From contig CALCKT010000044.1 in the NCBI GenBank assembly GCA_937965785.1, positions 1 through 31,705 on the forward strand: a stretch of 31,705 nucleotides of DNA, read 5' to 3'. Position 1 is the stretch's first letter; every line of letters begins with the position of its first letter. The notes beneath the pieces were generated by a model that did no database searches, was not told the origin of the DNA, and was given only the letters and a program-made list of their open reading frames with translations. Origin of the DNA: an uncultured Propionibacteriaceae bacterium (GTDB lineage: Bacteria > Actinomycetota > Actinomycetes > Propionibacteriales > Propionibacteriaceae). Made by a program: the position numbers and the translations under genes. This document shows positions 1 to 7,335 of this stretch, in pieces.

Positions 1-60
1 ACTCGAACCTGCGATCTCCTGCTCCCAAAGCAGGCGCGCTAGCCACTACGCTACGTCCCG
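1..60 (-). tRNA. tRNA-Pro(UGG), 3' part outside the window
   Basis: Read on the minus strand, the sequence begins CGGGACG (acceptor 5' side) at 60. It continues through a D-arm, an anticodon stem CCTGC/GCAGG with the seven-base loop TTTGGGA, and a T-arm starting GCAGGTTCGAGT. The anticodon is TGG, which reads proline codons. The 3' half of the T-arm and the acceptor end lie beyond position 1, so the gene is cut by the window edge. Confidence 0.93.
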
Positions 61-85
61 GGTGCCCTTTTGAGGGGACCCGCGC

Positions 86-115
86 AGTCTACTGCAAGCC
101 CTCGCAGGTGCCCAA
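86..115 (-). promoter_or_regulatory. Promoter of tRNA-Pro
   Basis: On the minus strand a -35 box TTGGGC (115-110) is followed after 18 bases by the -10 box TAGACT (91-86). Transcription would begin near 79, about 19 bases before the mature tRNA 5' end at 60, a normal spacing for a tRNA leader. The same -10 hexamer occurs before the tRNA-Gly gene. Confidence 0.6.
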
Positions 116-126
116 CGGGGAACCCC

Positions 127-504
127 TCAGACCTTCTCGGATCCGTAGGCGCCACCCAGCAGGGAGCTGACGACGCTTATGATGATGCTTCCCCACAGCG
201 CCGGCCAGAACCCGTCGACGAAGAAACCGATGCCGAACTTCTGCGCCACCCAGGCGGTCAGCAGCAGCATGGCGGCGTTGATCACCAGCAGGAACAACCC
301 GAAGGTGAGCAGCACTAGACAGAAGGACAGCACCTGGGTGAACGGTTTGACGACGGCGTTCACCACCCCCATGATGGCCGCCACGCCGAGCAGGATCAGG
401 ACGTACTGCTGATCGGACTCGGCAACCACCCGGATGCCCGGGATGAGCCAGACGGCGGCTGCGGTGGCGATCGCTCCCACCACGAGTCTCAGAAGGGTTC
501 TCAT
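127..504 (-). CDS. Phage holin family / YvlD-like four-helix membrane protein (PF04020)
   Basis: The product is 125 aa and almost wholly hydrophobic, with four predicted membrane helices at about 4-22, 35-54, 57-82 and 98-118. The segment GVVNAVVKPFTQVLSF and the later LLLTAWVA match the small YvlD / mycobacteriophage-holin-like family PF04020, a widespread inner-membrane family of unknown cellular role; the 'holin' name does not imply lysis. The ATG at 504 lacks a Shine-Dalgarno sequence. A TACCGT -10-like box lies six bases upstream, so a leaderless mRNA is plausible. It is a single gene between tRNA-Pro and tRNA-Gly with no operon partner. Family assignment is by recognised sequence pattern; function is not known. 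Confidence 0.85.
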   Translation of the reverse strand: MRTLLRLVVGAIATAAAVWLIPGIRVVAESDQQYVLILLGVAAIMGVVNAVVKPFTQVLSFCLVLLTFGLFLLVINAAMLLLTAWVAQKFGIGFFVDGFWPALWGSIIISVVSSLLGGAYGSEKV

Positions 505-510
505 GCATCC

Positions 511-516
511 ACGGTA
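511..516 (-). promoter_or_regulatory. -10 box, probable leaderless start of the YvlD-like gene
   Basis: TACCGT on the minus strand ends six bases before the ATG at 504. That places the expected transcription start on the start codon. No convincing -35 box is seen. Confidence 0.4.
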
Positions 517-590
517 CCCAACTGATGTTTCGAAGGCCGTGTCTGCGATCCGGGCAGGGGCCTTCCGGGGTGAGCCGATCCGGAGGTCCT

Positions 591-664
591 TGGAGCGGAT
601 GACGGGAATCGAACCCGCGTAGCCAGTTTGGAAGACTGGGGCTCTACCATTGAGCTACATCCGC
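591..664 (-). tRNA. tRNA-Gly(UCC)
   Basis: On the minus strand GCGGATG (664-658) pairs with CATCCGC (601-595) as a perfect acceptor stem. The anticodon stem CCAGT/ACTGG encloses the loop CTTCCAA, giving anticodon TCC (glycine GGA/GGG codons). The T-arm is CGGGTTCGATTCCCG. The discriminator base is T (594) and the 3' CCA is encoded (593-591). Confidence 0.96.
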
Positions 665-676
665 GAAGCGTCGGAG

Positions 677-705
677 AGTCTAGCAGCTTCCTCGACAGAT
701 CCCCA
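677..705 (-). promoter_or_regulatory. Candidate promoter of tRNA-Gly
   Basis: On the minus strand the -10 box TAGACT (682-677) lies 12 bases before the tRNA 5' end at 664. The best -35 candidate at 17-bp spacing is only TGGGGA (705-700). The -10 is identical to that of tRNA-Pro. Confidence 0.42.
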
Positions 706-731
706 GCTCGGAGGTGTGAGGAGCAGGGAAG

Positions 732-1769
732 TCAGGTATTGGTGCGCCGGAGCGCGTACTTCACACCGAGCACGATACCCGCTACCACCATGGGCAGCGC
801 GGCATGGGCGAACAACTGCGCTTTGCTCCCGGGAAAGATCAGGCCGAGCAGGAAGCTGCAGAACTGGACGAGCCAGGCGAGCACGATGAGGCAGGCCCAG
901 ACCGTCACCTGTCGTTCCTGCCTGAAGAAGCTCCGCAGGAACCGGCTTCCCGCACCCTTGTGGATGGCCCTGAGATGCGGATAGGTCTTGAAGGTGATGA
1001 ACACCAGCATCAGAAGGGAAATGACGAACCCGGGAATCGGGCTCTCGGCACTGAGCAGAGCAGCAAAGAAGCCACCCACGAACAGCGTCAACGTCGCCGT
1101 CCAGATGGCTTGCGACACCCAGCCGTGCAACACCATGGCCGAACCCCTGTTGCTCGGCGCCTCGGCGAGCACCTGCGCCAGTCCGGAGCTTCCCTTCTCA
1201 AGGTTCCCCTGGTTCTGGGCCAGAATCGCGAGGTTGTGCTTGGCGTCCACGTGGCTGGGTTCCAGCTCCAGCACTTTCCGGTAGGCCTGTTCCGCTTCCT
1301 TGGGGTTCGTCTCGAACAGTGCGAAGCCGAGGGCCATGTAGCTGCTCGGATCATCCGGTCCCAGCTCCACGGCCTTTTCCGCCTCGTAGCGGGCCATGGT
1401 GAACCACATCAGCTCCGAGTAGGTGAAGGAAAGCCGCACATGGCTGTACGAATCCTCTGGGTCCAAGCGGATCGCTTCCTGCAGCAGCTTCAAGGCCTCG
1501 GGGTATTTCTTCTGGCTGTGCAGGGCGATGGCCAGCAACCTCAGGGAGAAGACGTCCTCCGGCTCCAGGGCCAGCGCCGACCGGGCATGGGATTCGGCCT
1601 GCTCCAGTTCATTTCTCACTATGTGGGCCTTGGATATGTGGTAGTGCACCATCGCCTGGTCCTCCTCGCCGTCACCCAGCATGGGGTACAGCAGTGCCAG
1701 TGCCTGTTCGTGGCGGCCCAGGGTGATCAGCTCATCGGCGCGCCTCACCTGCTGCTGGGATCCGGTCAC
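732..1769 (-). CDS. TPR protein with four C-terminal membrane helices
   Basis: The product is 345 aa. Residues about 8-200 are a run of tetratricopeptide repeats, with helix pairs closing on LALEPED, IRLDPED, VELGPDD and LELEPSH, a protein-interaction scaffold. Four hydrophobic segments follow at about 218-240, 246-263, 287-311 and 319-340, so the TPR part is held at the membrane, probably facing the cytoplasm. Its ATG overlaps the stop of the upstream AAA+ gene by four bases (ATGA), which implies translational coupling and a shared function. The partner ATPase also begins with a TPR-like segment. The specific role is unknown; a membrane-bound adaptor for the ATPase is an inference from operon structure. 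Confidence 0.8.
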   Translation of the reverse strand: MTGSQQQVRRADELITLGRHEQALALLYPMLGDGEEDQAMVHYHISKAHIVRNELEQAESHARSALALEPEDVFSLRLLAIALHSQKKYPEALKLLQEAIRLDPEDSYSHVRLSFTYSELMWFTMARYEAEKAVELGPDDPSSYMALGFALFETNPKEAEQAYRKVLELEPSHVDAKHNLAILAQNQGNLEKGSSGLAQVLAEAPSNRGSAMVLHGWVSQAIWTATLTLFVGGFFAALLSAESPIPGFVISLLMLVFITFKTYPHLRAIHKGAGSRFLRSFFRQERQVTVWACLIVLAWLVQFCSFLLGLIFPGSKAQLFAHAALPMVVAGIVLGVKYALRRTNT

Positions 1770-3238
1770 AGCAGGCGCTTCTTCCTCATGTAGGCGGTGA
1801 GGTCGGCGTATTCACCGTTCGGATCGGCGTAGGTGACGACATTGCGGGCCGTCTCGAACCAGGCCCTGGCGGAGGGCTGGACCTGTTTGAGGGCCATGGT
1901 GAAATCTTTCATGCCGATCATGCGCGGCCTGCCGGAGCGGACTGAGTCGATCATCGCCAGTTCGGCTGCGCTCTCACACAGATGACTGAGGTCGGCTCCC
2001 GTGAATCCGTCCGTGTCCCGGGCCAACTTGGCCAGGTTGATGCCCTCGACGGGGCGGCGAACCAGATCGTGTTTCAGGATGGCCATTCTGGCGGGCTCGT
2101 CGGGCGGCAGCACCAGGACGGTGCGGTCCAGGCGACCCGGTCTGCGCAGAGCCGAATCCACGTCCCACGGCGCGTTCGTCGCCGCGAGCGTGAACAATCC
2201 CTCGTTGTTGGTGTTGACGCCGTCGAGTTCCTGCAGAAGCTGGTTGATCACGTTGCGCATGCCGCTGAAACGCGTGAGCGTGCGTTTCGCCCCTATGGCG
2301 TCCAGCTCATCGAGGAACAGCACCACCGGAGCGGCGCGCCTGGCCGCCTGGAACAGGTCATGCAGTTTGCCCTCCGACTGCCCCAGGAACATGTCGAGCA
2401 CGTCCGAGAGGGTCACGTTCATGAACGAGGCCCCCATCTCTCCCGCCACGGCGCGGGCGATGAAGGTTTTGCCGCATCCCGGGGGTCCGTACAGCAGCAG
2501 GCCTCCCCGCAGGCTCTTGCCGAAGAGTTTCCGCATCTCAGGGTTGCGCATGGGGGCCAGGAAGGAGACCTCCAGGCGTTCCTTGACGTGTTCCATGCCG
2601 CCGACATCGGCGAGGGTGAGGGTCGTTCTCTCAATTTCCCAGACGTCCTCGGGGCGCGCCCCGTCGTCCTCGTGGACCCGTTCCAGTGCCGGTTCCCCGG
2701 ATCCGGAATCCGCCACGAAACGCGGCGCCGGGCCGTCCTCGAATTGCTCTTCCGCCCGTGACCAGCTGAAACCCGCCTGTCCCGGTTCCGGTTCCGTTGC
2801 CGGGTTCCCCGTGTCCTGGTTCGGTTCCGCCGGCTGCCCCGTTCCCGTTTCTTGGTTCGGTTCCGCGGGATGCTCCGTTCCCGTGTCCTGGCCCGGTTCC
2901 GCAGGGATGGCCTGATCCTCTTGGTCCGGGGTGGGTGGCGATGCCGGGGCCGCGGGGGTTTCCCGGGGTTGGTAGGTCGGTTCCGGTGCGGGTGGCATCG
3001 GTGCCGCAGTTGTTTCCTGGGTGGGGGACGGGGTTGCCGGGGTGGGGAAGGCCTGGCCGAGCAGCGCGTGGGCCTGCTGATTCGAGGGGTCCTGCTGCAA
3101 GGCGACGGCGCAGTGCTGGACGGCCTCCGAGCCCCGGCCGTCGGCTATCAGAAGCTCCACCACGTGGAGGCGCAACGGAACATCATCGGGCCGGTCGGAC
3201 AGGACCTGCAGCAACGAGTCGATGAGGGGATTCGGCAT
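1766..3238 (-). CDS. AAA+ ATPase (Cdc48/FtsH-like module) with TPR-like N-terminus
   Basis: The product is 490 aa. Residues about 1-62 resemble one or two TPR units (SEAVQHCAVALQQDPSNQQA). Residues about 63-200 are a Pro/Glu-rich linker with 12-residue repeats. Residues about 205-450 are one AAA+ module of the classical clade: Walker A GPPGCGKT (251-258), Walker B VVLFLDE (305-311), sensor-1 Asn in AATNAP (355) and the SRH arginines in ALRRPGRLDR (363-372). No protease motif (such as HExxH) is present, so it is not FtsH itself. The start was set at ATG 3238 rather than an upstream in-frame codon, because a TACGAT -10-like box ends six bases before it and the protein family begins there. It is translationally coupled to the TPR membrane protein downstream. 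The substrate is unknown. Confidence 0.82.
   Translation of the reverse strand: MPNPLIDSLLQVLSDRPDDVPLRLHVVELLIADGRGSEAVQHCAVALQQDPSNQQAHALLGQAFPTPATPSPTQETTAAPMPPAPEPTYQPRETPAAPASPPTPDQEDQAIPAEPGQDTGTEHPAEPNQETGTGQPAEPNQDTGNPATEPEPGQAGFSWSRAEEQFEDGPAPRFVADSGSGEPALERVHEDDGARPEDVWEIERTTLTLADVGGMEHVKERLEVSFLAPMRNPEMRKLFGKSLRGGLLLYGPPGCGKTFIARAVAGEMGASFMNVTLSDVLDMFLGQSEGKLHDLFQAARRAAPVVLFLDELDAIGAKRTLTRFSGMRNVINQLLQELDGVNTNNEGLFTLAATNAPWDVDSALRRPGRLDRTVLVLPPDEPARMAILKHDLVRRPVEGINLAKLARDTDGFTGADLSHLCESAAELAMIDSVRSGRPRMIGMKDFTMALKQVQPSARAWFETARNVVTYADPNGEYADLTAYMRKKRLL
2808..2909 (-). repeat. 36-bp tandem repeat in the linker of the AAA+ gene
   Basis: Three copies begin at 2808, 2844 and 2880 (plus coordinates), exactly 36 bases apart, each starting CCCGT.TC.TGG. 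They encode a 12-residue unit of the form PAEPNQ(E/D)TGTGQ in the disordered linker between the N-terminal TPR-like part and the ATPase core. A flexible linker of variable length is the likely consequence. Confidence 0.75.
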
Positions 3239-3244
3239 GGAGCA

Positions 3245-3250
3245 ATCGTA
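3245..3250 (-). promoter_or_regulatory. -10 box, probable leaderless start of the AAA+ gene
   Basis: On the minus strand TACGAT ends six bases before the ATG at 3238, and no ribosome-binding site is seen. A -35 box is not clear. Confidence 0.42.
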
Positions 3251-3290
3251 GGGGCTGGCCCTGACAATCCGGCAGGTGCGCACGTCACGG

Positions 3291-3320
3291 TTGGTCGGCC
3301 CGGACGCCCTTGGTTAAACT
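3291..3320 (+). promoter_or_regulatory. Promoter of tig
   Basis: TTGGTC (3291-3296) and TAAACT (3315-3320) are separated by 18 bases. The start of transcription would fall near 3327, giving a short leader that carries the AGGAG at 3342-3346. Confidence 0.6.
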
Positions 3321-3353
3321 TGCGGCGACCATTTCAAGTTCAGGAGTCGATTC

Positions 3354-4763
3354 GTGCCCAGCACCGTAGAGCAGCTGAGCCCCACGAGGGTCAAGCTAAC
3401 CGTAGAGATCCCCTTCGCTGATCTCAAGCCCCATCTCGACAAGGCCTACAAGGAGATCGCAGAGCAGGTCAGCATCCCAGGATTCCGCAAGGGCAAGGTG
3501 CCTGCTGTCGTCATCGACCAGCGTTTCGGTCGGGGAGTGGTCCTCCAGGAGGCCATCAACGAGGCCATCCAGCCCGCGTACGAGGCGGCCATGGTCGAGG
3601 CCAAAGTGGTGCCGCTCGCCCAGCCCGAGATTGAGATCACCAAACTGGAGGACGGCGAACTCGTCGAGTTCACGGCAGAGGTCGACATCCGACCCGAATT
3701 CGACCTTCCGGACTTCACGGCCATCGAGACCACGGTCGACGCCCTGCCGTCGCTCGACGACGAGGTGGAGGAGCGCATCGCGCTGCTCCGCAAGCGGTTC
3801 GCCACCACCACGGAGCTCGACCGTGAAGCCCAGGAGGGTGACGTCCTCACCATCGACCTGACCGCTTCCCAGAACGGGGAGGAGCTGCCGGAGGCGTCCG
3901 CCACCGGTGTCACCCTCACCGTCGGTGAGGAGGCCGGGATGCTCGACGGACTCGACGAGGCCGTTCGTGGTCTCAAGGCGGGGGAGTCGAAGACCTTCGC
4001 GTCCACCCTGATCGGTGGGCCCTTCCGTGGCCAGGAGGCTGACATCACGGTCACCGTCACGCAGGTGGCCGAGGAGGAACTGCCCGCGCTGGATGACGAG
4101 TTCGCCCAGCTGATCTCCGAGTTCGACACCGTCGAGGAGATGCGCGAGGACCTGTCCAAGGCGGTCCTGGCCCAGGCCAAGGCCGAGCAGATCGCCGAGG
4201 CCCGGGACAAGATCCTGGAGGCCGCCCTCGCGCAGGTCGACTTCGAGGTGCCGGTTGCCGTGCTGGCCCGTGAACTCGAGGCCCGCCGCAACCAGGTCTC
4301 CGATCAGCTGGCGCGGGCCGGACTGACCGTTGAAACCTACTTGGAGCAGGCCGAGGACGAGGACGCGGAGGACGCCGACGCGTTCTGGGCGCAGGTGGAT
4401 GAGCGTTCCACCCAGGCGCTGCGTGCCCAGCTGCTCCTCGACAAGTACGTCGACGAAAACGAGGTTCCCGTCTCCCAGCAGGAGTTCACCGAGCTGATCC
4501 TCCGCAGGGCCACCGAGCAGCGCACCACGCCGCAGGAAGTGGTCAACCACATGATGGAACACAACCACATGTTCGAGTGGCAGCAGGAGATTCGTCGCGG
4601 TAAGGCGCTCGCCGCCATCTGTGAGGCCGCGAAGGTGACCGATTCCGAGGGGGAACCCGTCGAGATGACCCCGCAGGCCCCCGAAGCCGAGGAGGAAACG
4701 GAAGCCTCCGGAACCGAGGAAGCCGGGTCTGAGGAGTCCTCCGAGGCCGAGAAGTCGGAGTGA
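3354..4763 (+). CDS. tig: Trigger factor, ribosome-associated chaperone
   Basis: This chaperone binds ribosomal protein L23 at the exit tunnel and shields nascent chains. It is 469 aa. The N-terminal ribosome-binding domain carries the signature loop GFRKGKVP (43-50). The FKBP-like prolyl isomerase domain covers about 150-245, and the helical C-terminal chaperone domain runs to about 430. A very acidic tail rich in Glu and Ser follows, common in actinobacterial homologues. The start is GTG at 3354 with AGGAG seven bases upstream. It heads a block with clpP1, clpP2 and clpX, the usual bacterial neighbourhood, here with a permease gene inserted four bases after its stop. Confidence 0.98.
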   Translation: MPSTVEQLSPTRVKLTVEIPFADLKPHLDKAYKEIAEQVSIPGFRKGKVPAVVIDQRFGRGVVLQEAINEAIQPAYEAAMVEAKVVPLAQPEIEITKLEDGELVEFTAEVDIRPEFDLPDFTAIETTVDALPSLDDEVEERIALLRKRFATTTELDREAQEGDVLTIDLTASQNGEELPEASATGVTLTVGEEAGMLDGLDEAVRGLKAGESKTFASTLIGGPFRGQEADITVTVTQVAEEELPALDDEFAQLISEFDTVEEMREDLSKAVLAQAKAEQIAEARDKILEAALAQVDFEVPVAVLARELEARRNQVSDQLARAGLTVETYLEQAEDEDAEDADAFWAQVDERSTQALRAQLLLDKYVDENEVPVSQQEFTELILRRATEQRTTPQEVVNHMMEHNHMFEWQQEIRRGKALAAICEAAKVTDSEGEPVEMTPQAPEAEEETEASGTEEAGSEESSEAEKSE

Positions 4764-4767
4764 TCTG

Positions 4768-5934
4768 GTGGGGGCCACCGAGAAGCCCGGGACGGGCAGA
4801 CTCCCCTTGTTCGTCATGGCCGTCGTGGTTCTTGGCGCCGTCGCGCTGACCTTCGGCCTGTTCAAGGAGTTCAGCTCGGTACTGGCCCCCACATTCCTCG
4901 CCATCAACCTGGTGATCACCGCCTACCCGGTGTACCGGTGGCTCGAGAAGCATCGTGTCCCCCGTGCGTTGGCGGCCCTGATCACGGGGGTGATGCTGCT
5001 GCTGGTCCTGGTGCTCGCCACCGGGAGCATCGTATGGGCGGGCACCTCCATGGTGGCCTCGCTCACCTCCTACGGACCTCAGTTCACCCAGCTTTACAAG
5101 CAGCTGATCGCGTGGCTGGGCACGCTGGGTTTCGACGAGGCAGCGCTGCTGGAACAGCTCAAATCGGTTTCGCCGTCGAACGTGCTCGATCTCGTGGGCA
5201 ACGTCGTCAGCCAGGCGTCGAGCGCGACGGGCACCATGACCGTGATACTGATCTGCCTGGCCTTCCTGGTGGCCGACCTGCCCTCGATGGCCAAACGACT
5301 GGCCATCACCGACAGGCTGCATCCCAGTTTCACGAGTTCCCTGGAGGGGTTCGCCCTGGGCATCCGCCGGTACTGGCTGGTGACCAGCCTGTTCGGTCTC
5401 ATAGTCGCAATCCTGGACGGTATCGTCCTCGTGATCGTGGGGGTGTCGCTCCCGCTGGTGTGGGTGGTGCTGAGTTTCATCACCAACTACATTCCCAACG
5501 TCGGTTTCTTCATCGGGCTGATCCCGCCCGCGCTGCTGGCTCTTCTGGAGAAGGGACCCACCGAGGCGTTGATCGTGGTAATCGCCTACTGCGTCCTGAA
5601 CTTCGTGATCCAGTCGGTGATCCAGCCGAAGTTCACCGGTGACGCCGTCGGCATCACCCCGGTGGTCTCCTTCGTGTCGCTGCTGCTGTGGACCGCGGTC
5701 TTCGGGGCCCTCGGCGCCCTCCTGGCCCTGCCGTTGACGCTCATGGTGAAATCCCTCCTGCTCGACAACGACCCGAGAGCCCGCTGGGTGGGCGCCCTGA
5801 TCTCCTCGAGTCCCGATTCCGTGGACACCAGCGACTGCGAGGAATCCGTGGCGGACGGCGATCCAGGGGAGGCCGACGAGCCCGGAGAAACCGATGATTG
5901 CGACGATTCCAGGGCGGATGTCGCTGCTGAGTGA
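4768..5934 (+). CDS. AI-2E family transporter (PerM/UPF0118)
   Basis: The product is a 388-aa integral membrane protein. Hydrophobic segments lie at about 13-50, 65-95, 150-170, 205-250, 255-280 and 300-330, and the C-terminal membrane region contains PNVGFFIGLIPPALLALL, typical of this family. Members include an autoinducer-2 exporter and PerM, but most have no proven substrate, so quorum-signal export should not be assumed. A highly acidic cytoplasmic tail of about 40 residues ends the protein. The start is GTG 4768, four bases after the tig stop, without a good ribosome-binding site, suggesting translational coupling to tig. Confidence 0.88.
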   Translation: MGATEKPGTGRLPLFVMAVVVLGAVALTFGLFKEFSSVLAPTFLAINLVITAYPVYRWLEKHRVPRALAALITGVMLLLVLVLATGSIVWAGTSMVASLTSYGPQFTQLYKQLIAWLGTLGFDEAALLEQLKSVSPSNVLDLVGNVVSQASSATGTMTVILICLAFLVADLPSMAKRLAITDRLHPSFTSSLEGFALGIRRYWLVTSLFGLIVAILDGIVLVIVGVSLPLVWVVLSFITNYIPNVGFFIGLIPPALLALLEKGPTEALIVVIAYCVLNFVIQSVIQPKFTGDAVGITPVVSFVSLLLWTAVFGALGALLALPLTLMVKSLLLDNDPRARWVGALISSSPDSVDTSDCEESVADGDPGEADEPGETDDCDDSRADVAAE

Positions 5935-5976
5935 AAAGAACAGGCGTCGCTACTGAGTGATCAGGGCGGGCCATCC

Positions 5977-6004
5977 TTGGAAAATCGCCCGGAGTCGGTA
6001 CGTT
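5977..6004 (+). promoter_or_regulatory. Promoter of the clpP1-clpP2 operon
   Basis: TTGGAA (5977-5982) and TACGTT (5999-6004) are 16 bases apart. The GTG at 6012 lies seven bases after the -10 box, so the transcript would begin at or within a base of the start codon. No palindromic ClgR-type operator was recognised nearby. Confidence 0.52.
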
Positions 6005-6011
6005 GTATGGC

Positions 6012-6635
6012 GTGACCGACAAGCGAAACGACATCTCAATGGCGGCCCCGCAGGCTCCGGGTCTGGGGATGACGGACAACGTCTACTCCTCCCTGCTGGC
6101 CAACCGCATCATCTTTCTGGGTTCCGAGGTGCGCGACGAGAACGCGAACGCGATCTGCGCCCAGATGCTGCTGCTGAACGCCGAGGACCCAAACTCCGAC
6201 ATCTACCTCTACATCAACAGCCCCGGTGGGTCCGTCGACTCCGGCATGGCCATCTTCGACACCATGCAGTGGATCAGCAACGATGTCGCCACGGTGGCGA
6301 TGGGACTCGCGGCCTCCATGGGACAGTTCCTGCTCTCGGCGGGCACCCCCGGCAAGCGTTACGCCCTGCCGCACAGCCGCATCATGATGCACCAGCCCTC
6401 CGGTGGGCTGGGTGGCACCGCCTCCGACATCCGGATCCAGGCGGAACAGTCGCTGCACATCAAGAAGACCATGGCCCAGCTCATCGCGCAGCACACCGGC
6501 CAGAGCGTGGAGCAGATCGAGGCCGACTCGGACCGGGATCGCTGGTTCACGGCCGAGCAGGCTCTTGAATACGGTTTCATCGACCACGTCTACGAGCGTG
6601 CGTCCCAGATCAACTCGGAGGCTCCCAACAAGTGA
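6012..6635 (+). CDS. clpP1: ATP-dependent Clp protease proteolytic subunit ClpP1
   Basis: This is the serine peptidase of the Clp machine. The barrel-shaped tetradecamer degrades proteins unfolded by ClpX or ClpC. Counted from GTG 6012 the product is 207 aa. The catalytic triad is Ser102 (GLAASMGQ), His127 (IMMHQP) and Asp176 (DRDRW), with the same 25- and 49-residue spacings as E. coli ClpP. The glycine-rich INSPGGSV strand is present. An alternative TTG at 6003 has GGAG eight bases upstream; I prefer GTG 6012 because it sits just after a promoter, as in other genes here. The stop overlaps clpP2 by four bases (GTGA). Actinobacterial ClpP1 and ClpP2 form a mixed two-ring protease. Confidence 0.95.
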   Translation: MTDKRNDISMAAPQAPGLGMTDNVYSSLLANRIIFLGSEVRDENANAICAQMLLLNAEDPNSDIYLYINSPGGSVDSGMAIFDTMQWISNDVATVAMGLAASMGQFLLSAGTPGKRYALPHSRIMMHQPSGGLGGTASDIRIQAEQSLHIKKTMAQLIAQHTGQSVEQIEADSDRDRWFTAEQALEYGFIDHVYERASQINSEAPNK

Positions 6636-7240
6636 CCAGCAACTACTACATTCCCCAGTGGGAGGAACGCACCAGCTACGGCGTGCGTCGCGTCGATCCC
6701 TACACGAAGCTGTTCGAGGACCGGATCATCTTCCTCGGCACGCCGATCAGCGACGAAATCGCCAACGCGGTGATGGCCCAGCTGCTGTGTCTCCAGTCGA
6801 TGGACGCGGAACGGCAGATCTCCATCTACATCAACTCGCCCGGTGGCTCGTTCACGGCCCTCACCGCCATCTACGACACCATGCGCTACATCAAGCCGGA
6901 CATCCAGACCGTCTGCCTCGGGCAGGCCGCCTCCGCCGCCGCGCTCCTGCTCGCGGCGGGCACCAAGGGCAAGCGCCTGGCGCTTCCCAACAGCCGCATC
7001 CTCATCCACCAGCCCGCCACCGAGGGGGGCTACGGCCAGAGCTCCGACCTGGAGATCCAGGCCAAGGAGATAATGCGCATCCGCGAGCTGATGGAGAACA
7101 TGCTCGCCGCTGACACCGGGCAGGCCGTAACGAAGGTCAGCCGCGACATCGAACGCGACAAGTACCTGACCGCCCAGGAGGCGGTTGAATATGGAATCGT
7201 CGACGACATCCTGACCTCCCTCAAGGACGTCGGGGCCTGA
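6632..7240 (+). CDS. clpP2: ATP-dependent Clp protease proteolytic subunit ClpP2
   Basis: This is the second Clp peptidase subunit, 202 aa. It shares the fold with ClpP1 but has its own N-terminus (YYIPQWEERTSYG, typical of actinobacterial ClpP2). Triad residues are Ser101 (GQAASAAALL), His126 (ILIHQP) and Asp176 (ERDKY). The start GTG 6632 overlaps the clpP1 stop in GTGA, so the two subunits are co-translated. That fits the hetero-tetradecamer known in mycobacteria, where ClpP2 carries the docking surface for the unfoldase. A strong hairpin follows the stop, before clpX. Confidence 0.96.
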   Translation: MTSNYYIPQWEERTSYGVRRVDPYTKLFEDRIIFLGTPISDEIANAVMAQLLCLQSMDAERQISIYINSPGGSFTALTAIYDTMRYIKPDIQTVCLGQAASAAALLLAAGTKGKRLALPNSRILIHQPATEGGYGQSSDLEIQAKEIMRIRELMENMLAADTGQAVTKVSRDIERDKYLTAQEAVEYGIVDDILTSLKDVGA

Positions 7241-7249
7241 ACCTCGGGG

Positions 7250-7289
7250 CTCGTCAGGGTGTTGCGTCACGGAATGACACCCTGGCGAG
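7250..7289 (+). terminator. Hairpin between clpP2 and clpX
   Basis: The arms at 7250-7262 and 7277-7289 pair over 13 bases with one G·T wobble, and the loop is 14 bases. It starts ten bases after the clpP2 stop. There is no T-run, so it may act as a weak terminator, or as a stabiliser or processing site separating protease from unfoldase mRNA levels. Confidence 0.6.
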
Positions 7290-7335
7290 TAAGGTTGTAG
7301 CCAGTCGTTAATTGACGGACAGAGTGGAGTTTCCG

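Noticed and set aside
3396..4919. 507-codon open frame antisense to tig and the permease
   Set aside because: High-GC shadow frame: repetitive Leu/Gly/Asp-rich translation, no family resemblance, and the plus strand is a complete trigger factor.
5935..6000. ClgR-type operator before clpP1
   Set aside because: No convincing palindrome was found, although ClgR control of clp genes is known in other actinobacteria.
6003..6011. TTG 6003 as the clpP1 start
   Set aside because: It has GGAG eight bases upstream and remains possible, but GTG 6012 fits the promoter spacing and the leaderless pattern better.
7312..7335. TTG 7312 as the clpX start
   Set aside because: No ribosome-binding site there. 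GTG 7336 has GTGGAG at six bases and restores the family N-terminus.
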